Assembly (NCBI GenBank): GCA_024741835.1 | Contig: JAENRP010000293.1 | Location: forward strand, 1-57,015 | Length of the DNA: 57,015 bases | Direction of reading: 5' to 3' | From: Diplocarpon mali | Taxonomy: Eukaryota; Ascomycota; Leotiomycetes; Helotiales; Drepanopezizaceae | Shown: one piece after another, positions 50,108 through 57,015 of the stretch | Position numbering within the stretch: the first letter of the stretch is position 1 | Layout of the letters: every line of letters starts with the position of its first letter | Translations under genes and position numbers: made by a program | Notes under the pieces: model-generated | The model's database searches: none | Seen by the model: only the letters and a program-made list of their open reading frames with translations | Told to the model about the DNA's origin: nothing

Positions 50108-51757
50108 ATACTAATCGCGCTAATAGAGGCATCTGCCGACCTAATGTCTAGGGTTAAGTACAATATAGCGCATTACTATATTATCGACAAGGTTATTTAA
50201 GCTAATAAGACCTCCCTTAAGCTATAGAAGTTCTAAGACAAGGCGTAGAGCCATAGCCTCGATTATAAACTTAGCTAAGGCAAACTCTTCTTCTAAAGTA
50301 GACTTATTATACTATCCTAACCTCCTAAACTGCGAATAGCCCTAATTTATCATATATATAAGTAACCTTACGTTACATATGCTAGAATCAGGAAAATAAG
50401 ACTTCTAGTAGGAAGAAAATACTATTAGAAAAGCCTTAGCAGCGACGTTAGCACTTATATTTAAAACTATTATTATTTGAAAATAAAAGCTTATTATAAT
50501 AAGACCTTAGGTTTCCTTTACCCCTTGCCAATTCCCGAATAAGCATATTAATACTTAACTATAGATTTTATAAAGCTCCTACTTAATAAACTCAGCTACG
50601 ACTTTGCACTAGTAATAATAGACCGATTATCAAAGAAGGTAGTATCGATCTTATATTATAAGACAGTTGATGCAAAAGGCCTTATAGAGTTATTTTTAAT
50701 TCATTAGATATGCCATTTTAATATACCTAACTCAATTCTATTAGATAAAGGCGCTTAATTCGTCTCTACCTTTTAAAAAGAGCTCTATTGAATATTAAGT
50801 ATAAAGGTTAAGCTAACTATAGCCTATAACCTTAACGTCGATAGCTAAACTAAAATCATAAACTAGTACTTAAAATAACGCCTTAGGCCGTTCTACTTAT
50901 ACTATTAAGACAATTGGAGTCGTCTTTTGCCTTTAATAGATATTGCCTAATTAACCTTACCTTACGAATCCCTAGGGCAAATTTCCCCTTTCTAAGTGCT
51001 AAATGGCTATAAAGCTTGCTCCTTATAGAATTTAATTAACCTAAAGCCTCTATAGATAGCAATCGAAAGAGTAAATCGTAAAATAGCGCTTTATATAGCT
51101 ACTAGAGCTTAAAAAGTAGTCTAATTCGCTTAGTCGTCTCTTTAAGTATAATAAGCTAAAATAAAACAGCTTGCAGATCTCTACCGCCAGCCAGTTGATT
51201 AGACTATAGGAAATGATATACTAATTAGTACTAAGAATTAGAAACTGGACCAGCTAAGCTAAAAGCTCTCTAATAAGTAATACAGCTTAGTAAAAGTACT
51301 AGAAAAGCTAGGAGAAAGCTAAAAGCTACAATTGCCTGATTCGCTCTATTCGATCTACCCTATATTCTACTCCCACTTACTGCGAAAATACGTTCTTAAC
51401 CCTCTGCTAGGCTAAGCTCGGGAACCTCCTACCTTAATTAAAGTATTACTAGAATAAGAGGAGTAGGAGATAGAAGAAATAATTAGATCTTATATTTGAG
51501 CTAGGAAGCTTAAATATTAGATTAAGTAGAAGGGAGCTAATAAAGACCTCAAATAGTACCTATGCTTTAACGCTATAATAGCGCCGCATACTATTCGAGA
51601 TTTCTATTTAAAAAACGCTTAAGCTAAAGGGCTACCAAAGGCACTATTAAGCTAGCTTAGGTCATATAATAATAGGGTTGACGATTATAGGGACCTAGAG
51701 GATAATACGCCTATAGATACAACTGCGCGGGCGCAGTTTTTCAAAGGGGGGGGGTAG

Positions 51758-52011
51758 TATTATAGCCGCATCATATGCATATCATATAAACGGTTATATC
51801 ATATATCGAAGTCAGGTGCACGCTAAGGTAGCGAGGTGGCTAGATCATATGCACGCTAGTGAAGCACCTGTACTTATTCTGGAGGAGCTCTATTAGAAAC
51901 TCTCTCTTCTTCTTCATCTTTTCTTCTTAATTATATAGCGTACCTCTTAAGGTAATACCGTTAGCGTCATTCGATTCTCGCCTTCTGTACGCTCGAGAGC
52001 AAGTCGTGACA
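51758..52011 (+). repeat. Element 1 3' LTR
   Basis: 254 bp, start tattatagccgc directly after the polypurine tract, end gtcgtgaca. Its outer end is less mutated than the equivalent part of the 5' LTR. Confidence 0.92.
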
Positions 52012-52016
52012 TGCCA
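52012..52016. repeat. Target site duplication TGCCA, right
   Basis: Identical to 44,830-44,834. Element 2 sequence resumes after it. Confidence 0.88.
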
Positions 52017-53710
52017 CCTGAAACGATTCCACTTATAGGCCTGGTCTATAAGTGACGATTATGCCAATTGCACTAATAGAGGCACCTGCCGACCTAATGT
52101 CTAAGGTCGAGTACAATATAGCGAATTACTATATTATTAATAAGGTTATTTAAGCTAATAAGACCTCCCTTAAGCTATAGAAGTTCTAAGATAAGGCGTA
52201 GAGCCATAGCCTTAACTACGAACTTAGCTAAGGCAAACTCTTCTTCTAAGGTAGACTTATAGTACTATCTTAACCTTTTGAACTGCAAATAGCCCTAATT
52301 CATTATATATATAAGTAACCTTGCGTTATATATACTAGAATTGGGAAAATAAGGCTTTTAATAAGAAGAAAATACTATTAGAAAAGCCTTAATAGCGATA
52401 TTAGCACTTATATTTAGAACTATTATTATTTAAAAATAAAAGCTTATTATAATAAAACCTAAGGTTTCTTATAACCTTTGCCAATTCCCGAATGAGTATA
52501 TTAATACTTAACTATGGATTTTATAAAGCTCTTGCTTAATAAACTCGGCTACAACTTTGCACTAATAATAATAGACCGATTATTAAAGAAGGTAGTATCA
52601 ATTTTATACTATAAGATAGTTAACGCAAAAGGCCTTATAAAGTTGTTTTTAATTTATTAAATATACTATTTCAATATACTTAATTCGATTCTATTAGATA
52701 GAGGCGCCTAATTCGTCTCTACCTTTTAAAAAGAGCTCTATTAGATACTAAGTATAAAGGTCAAGCTAACTATAGCCTATAACCCTAATATTAATAGCTA
52801 AACTGAGTTTATAAACTAATACTTAAAATAATGCCTTAGACTATTCTACTTATACTATTAAGACAATTAGAGTCGTTTCTTACCTTTAATAGATATTGCC
52901 TAATTAACCTTACCTTATGAATCGCTAAGGCAAATTTCCCCTTTTTAAGTGCTAAATAGTTATAAAGCTTACTCCTTTTAGAATTTAATTAACCTAAAGC
53001 CTTTATAAATAGCAATCGAAAGATTAAATCATAAAATAGCACTTTATATAGCTATTAAAGCTTAAAAAGTAGTCTGATTTACTTAATTATCTCTTTAAAT
53101 ACAATAGGCTAAAATAAAATAGCTTGTAAATCTTTACTACTAGCTAGTTAATTAGACTATAGGAGATAATATGCTAATTAGTATTAAAAATTGGAAACTG
53201 GACTAGCTGAGCCGAAAGCTCTCTAATAAGTAGTATAGCTTAATAAAAGTACTAGAAAAGCTAAGAGAAAGCTAGAAGTTATAATTGCCTAATTCGCTCT
53301 ATTCGATCTACCTTATATTCCACTCCTACTTACTATAGAAATATATTCCTAACCCTTTATTAAGCTAAGCTTAGGAACCTCTTGCCTTAATTAAAGTATT
53401 ATTAGAATAAGAGAAGTAGGAGATAGAAGAAATAATTAGATCTTATATTTAAGCTAAGAAGCTCGAATATTAAATTAAGTAGAAAGGAGCTAATAAAGAC
53501 CTTAAATAGTACTTATACTCTAATATTATAATAGTACTATATACTATTTAAGATTTTCATCTAAAGAACCCTTAAGCTAAAGGGCTACTAAGGGCGCTAT
53601 TAAGCTAGCTTAGGTCATATAATAATAAAGTTGACAATTATAAGGATCTAAAGGATAATATGCCTATAGATACAACTACGCAGGTATAGTTTTTCAAAGG
53701 GGGGAGGTAG
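52017..53710 (+). pseudogene. Element 2, 3' pol fragment (integrase-chromodomain), RIP-mutated
   Basis: Co-linear with 50,060-51,757 of element 1, beginning with one unit of the STP peptide repeat (D-S-T-Y-R-P-G-L-stop-V) and running through integrase and a chromodomain relic to a polypurine tract (caaaggggggagg). It continues the pol fragment that ends at 44,834. Confidence 0.87.
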
Positions 53711-53962
53711 TATTATAGCTATATTATATATATATTATATATACAGTTATATTATATATTAAAGTCAAGTGCACGCTAAGGTAGCAAGGTAGCTAAATTA
53801 TATATATACTAGTAAAGCACCTATACTTATTTTAAAAGAGCTCTACTAAAGACTCTCTCTTCTTTATCTTTTCTTTTCTATTATATAGTATACCTTTTAA
53901 GGTAATACAGTTAGCGTTATTCGATTATCGCCCTATTATATGCTCTAAAGCTAGTTATAATA
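53711..53962 (+). repeat. Element 2 3' LTR
   Basis: About 252 bp, homologous to the element 1 LTRs but far more AT-converted: CACGTG and CAT motifs are now TATATA. Consistent with an older copy. A 69-bp AT-rich spacer (53,963-54,031) follows. Confidence 0.88.
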
Positions 53963-54031
53963 ACTACTACACTTTTAAATATACTTTTCTAACCTTTTAT
54001 ATTTGCTTAATTAGAATTAGTATATACCTTA

Positions 54032-54272
54032 TATTATAACTATATTATATATACAATTATATTATATATTAAAGTTAGGTATACGCTAAGGTAGCAAGGT
54101 GGCTAAATTATATACATATTAGTAAAGCACCTATACTTATTTTAAAGGAGCTCTACTAAAGACTCTCTCTTCTTTATCTTTTCCTTTCTATTATATAGTA
54201 TACCTCTTAAGGTAATATAGTTAGCGTTACTTAATTATCGCCCTTTTATATACTTTAAAGAAAGTTATAATA
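54032..54272 (+). repeat. Element 3 5' LTR
   Basis: Homologous to the other three LTRs, strongly AT-converted, with the shared core ctaaggtagcaaggtgg and tctctcttctttatctttt. About 241 bp, with a small deletion relative to element 1. Confidence 0.85.
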
Positions 54273-56624
54273 TAAGAAAAGATCAACTTAACCTCTATTA
54301 AGAAGCTTAATATCTACCCCCTTTAGAATTATCATTTCGAACTACCTTAAGCAACTTGATCTTTCGATCTTAATACTCTTACTATAAACTGCCTTAAGCA
54401 ACTTATATATAGCGCTTAGATCTTACTAATTTAGTTTTCAAAAGAAGCTGAAAAACGACCTTTAAATATAAGATTAGCTTATTTTTTCAACCCTTTACCT
54501 ACTCTATTTTACAAATGGAAATTCACCTTTAATTTCAATTCAAAAAGAAAAAAAAAATTTATTTACTATATCCTCACTTTATTAGCATAGGCTACTGCCT
54601 AAAGCAGTATAATAACTTTTCTCTTCTTAACTCTCTCCTTCCTTTATAAAAACTTAATACCCCTTATTTTTATTAACCTATACTTATCGATAACTCTCCT
54701 TTTACTCTTTAAAGCTCCTTACTCCTTCCTTCAAAACCCTTAGGTATAAATTAAAGGACCTATACCTATATATATATATAAAGACTTAGCTAGCCTTAGT
54801 AGGTTATACTATACTATTAAAGATTAGGTCAACTTTAATAGAATAATAAGCTTTAGATCCTCAGACCCTACTTCCTTAGATTTGCATTATACCTTTTAAA
54901 TAACCTTATTATAACTCCTAATTAGTAAAGAGATATGATCCTAAAGTAAAACCTTCTTTCTTAAGATTTATAAACCTATAATACCTTAATATATACTCTA
55001 TTAAAAGGCTTTAAAAATGTATATAGCTCTACTTATACTAATCTTCCCCCTTTTAAATAAGTTACTATTTAGTATTAAGTCCCTTTAGACTAAATTAGAT
55101 AATATAGAAAGAGTTAATACTTATAACCTCTAATCTTATACCACTTAAGAGAAGTGAAAGGTTAATTGCACCTCTACCCCTAGGCCTTACTACCACTAGT
55201 TCTATAAGCCTTACTGCTAATAGTTCTATAGGCCTTACTACTAACCCTAGTCCTAAAGATATTCCCCCTCTTAAGCCTACTTAAGAAGTTACCTCCTTTA
55301 ATATAGATTCTACTTCTAAGCCCAGCTTATAAGTAGATTCTTAAGATACTCCCTTTCTATTAATTAAACTTAAAAAAGAAGATATACTCTCTTTAATAAT
55401 ATCTACCCTTATTATATCGGCCCCTCTCTTTTCAGCTGCTTAATAGGCCGAAATCGCAAACCTTATTAGTGCTACTATAGCTGCCGCTTTTTAAAATAAT
55501 ACTACTGCCCCTTCTTCCTTAAGTACTAGCCTTTAAAACACTCGGTCCTTTACCACTGACTTACTACTTCCCTTAGATTACTACCTTTTAATTATCCGAC
55601 CTTTAGTCCTAGCTATCGACCTCTATTAGATTAAGTACCTTTAAACCCATTTTAGTAACTATTAAGGCAAAATCACTTATAATACTTAAAAGATAGCTAT
55701 AAAGGTATTTATTTAAAAGTACTTAAGTAACTTTACTTTTAAAGAGGATTAGATTACTGCCTACTTTAAGTATATAATAAGTAAAGCTTAGAACTTAATC
55801 CTATAATATATAGATCCTATCTTTATTAATAAATTTATATATACTATTAATATCCTTAAGGTCTTAGATTAGAGGTTCTTTAACTATAATTATATTTAGT
55901 CTACTAAGCTTAAATATAATAGGCTAACTATAGGTTTAATATTATATAATAAGTTCTAATCTAAGTTTATTACCCTTACTATAGTAGGTAAGATCGATCA
56001 GTTTTGCTAATTTAATAACATTTATAAAAAGGTCTCTTTAGCCTTAAAGAACGACCTTTAAGTAGAAAAGTATAAAATAAATAATAATTATACTACTTTA
56101 AATAAGTTCTTAGCTATTGCGGATCGCAAGGCCTATAATATTAAGTAAAAAGAAGCCTATAATATTTGATAAGTCGCCTTTGCTATCGCGTTCTCTCCTT
56201 CGAAGGACTGCGTCCTTAGCATATTAAAAAGGGAGTTATAAAGACCTATAGCTATAGCTACTTCCTTAGCTCCTTATACTTATTCCCCTCTACTAGCGGC
56301 CTATTAAAAAGGGTCTGCTAGCCTAAAGCCGTTATCTAGTCTTTGCTATAACTGCAAAGCCCTTAGTTATTATATAATAAACTGCCCTAAGCTAAAGAAG
56401 TAAGGCGAGTTTATAATAGCTAAAGTTGAGATAGAAAATAACTTACTATTAGGAAACTGCTAAGCTATAGCAAAGACTCTTACTATAGTATAGGCTATAA
56501 TTTATAAAAAGACTTGGATTTTAATTCCCGCCTATTAATAGGCGGCCGCCAGTTCTTAATTCCTATAGAACTAGCTTAAAATAGATCATTTATTAAAACA
56601 GTTACCTATATTAATAATAGAGCT
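54032..56624 (+). mobile_element. Element 3, 5' part of a third chromovirus copy
   Basis: Begins with a 5' LTR (54,032-54,272, about 241 bp) followed by untranslated leader and gag co-linear with element 1 from 45,089 to about 47,575. It contains the gag tandem repeat, one STP peptide unit near 55,308 and a zinc knuckle relic at 56,344-56,385 (again Tyr for His). Homology to element 1 stops abruptly after 56,624. Confidence 0.88.
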
Positions 56625-57015
56625 TATTAAGATAGGTAATATAGCTATCACTTTAATATATTATTATATAACCCTACTGCTTAATCAGTAGGATATTAAT
56701 ATATATATAACTATAAGGAAGAAAGGGGTAACCTTCCTTCTTTAACTCTTATTAATATATCGACTATCGACCTTTAGAAGTTTCTATTACCTATTATGCC
56801 GACTCACTTAAGCTTAATAGGTTATAAGCCCTAATTAGACTAATAATAGATTATTAACTTCCCTTAGAAAGTACTTGTGCTATAACTATTAGTAGGAAGT
56901 TGAATAAGACTTATAGTAAAAGGTAAGCAATCGGCGAATAGGAGGTATAATTCCCTATTTAGCCAACCTATATTATAAGAGGTATAATTCCTTATTCTAT
57001 AACCCTTTAGTACTA
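56625..57015. mobile_element. Unidentified sequence inserted in element 3
   Basis: It replaces the expected protease-RT sequence. It starts tattaagatagg, which would be TGTTAAG before a RIP-type change, so an LTR start of a different element is possible. It contains a perfect 7-bp inverted repeat (cctactg/cagtagg, 56,673-56,692) and a repeated aggtataattcc motif near 56,943 and 56,982. The window ends inside it. Confidence 0.45.

Larger units (their letters stand above)
47550..51620 (+). pseudogene. Element 1 pol relic: protease, RT, RNase H, integrase, chromodomain
   Basis: Protease end: the open piece 47,639-47,836 includes a decayed retropepsin tail (FLIISLKAIDILISRKFL). RT at about 48,740-49,400 has YLNN instead of the catalytic Y-L-D-D. 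RNase H covers about 49,440-49,940. Integrase covers about 50,170-51,120, with TIDF and LLDKG marking two acidic positions, while the Glu position reads Lys. A chromodomain at about 51,446-51,615 reads EIEEIIRSYI, then ARKLKY, then KGANKDL, with a stop at one conserved Trp. Chromodomains of this class steer integration to marked chromatin. Confidence 0.85.
44835..52011 (+). mobile_element. Element 1, full-length Ty3/gypsy chromovirus, RIP-inactivated
   Basis: A 7,177-bp retrotransposon with 254-bp LTRs at both ends and a matching 5-bp target duplication. Internal order is gag, protease, RT, RNase H, integrase, chromodomain, which defines a chromovirus. A G-rich polypurine tract (caaagggggggggg) lies right before the 3' LTR. 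The coding regions are broken by many TAA/TAG codons, mostly explained by CAA/CAG/TGG changes, and TpA is abundant, so RIP is inferred. It sits inside element 2 in the same orientation. Confidence 0.92.

Noticed and set aside
49972..50163. Minus-strand open frame with repeated YRPGLGVE-like units
   Set aside because: Antisense reading of the STP peptide repeat; the sense frame matches the polyprotein.

Overview
The window is from the nuclear genome of a filamentous ascomycete (Pezizomycotina). The evidence is short introns of about 48-130 nt with fungal GT..CTAAC..AG signals, fungal orthologues on both strands, and a 13.5 kb AT-rich tail of retrotransposons carrying the C-to-T/G-to-A signature of repeat-induced point mutation (RIP). 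I cannot name the genus.

Region 1 (1-43.1 kb) is gene-rich. In order: CIA2 (+, cytosolic Fe-S targeting), SNU114 (-, U5 snRNP GTPase), ERG10 (+, acetoacetyl-CoA thiolase), KRE33/NAT10 (+, RNA cytidine acetyltransferase), SmG/SMX2 (-, a four-exon snRNP gene of very small exons), NTR2 (+, spliceosome disassembly), LYS1 (-, saccharopine dehydrogenase), an uncharacterised secreted protein (+), ZRC1-type zinc transporter (-), a DUF202 membrane protein (-, four exons), a CDC1/TED1-type phosphoesterase (+), SIN3 corepressor (-, eight exons), a fasciclin-domain secreted protein (-), and a 5'-truncated fumarate reductase-cytochrome b5 fusion (+) whose start lies in a 606-base assembly gap. Three spliceosome genes (SNU114, SmG, NTR2) sit within 12 kb, and SmG and NTR2 are divergent from a 178-bp intergenic region. 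Two introns appear to use GC rather than GT donors.

Region 2 (about 43.5-57.0 kb) holds no intact gene. It is a nest of Ty3/gypsy chromovirus copies. Element 1 (44,835-52,011) is full length, with 254-bp LTRs and a 5-bp target duplication (TGCCA). It is inserted in the pol region of an older, 5'-truncated copy (element 2, about 43,575-44,834 plus 52,017-53,962). A third copy (element 3) starts at 54,032 and is broken at 56,624 by an unrelated sequence that runs to the window end. All copies are disabled by stops and by substitutions such as loss of RT aspartates.

Most notable in the repeat region are: a short in-frame peptide repeat (N/D-S-T-P-x-P-G/S-L-Q-V-like) recurring at several polyprotein positions; a 199-bp island of complete identity between elements 1 and 3 inside clearly diverged flanks; and a mosaic in which the outer halves of element 1's two LTRs are less mutated than the inner halves. 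Gene structures were spliced by eye from family knowledge. No alignment or database search was run.
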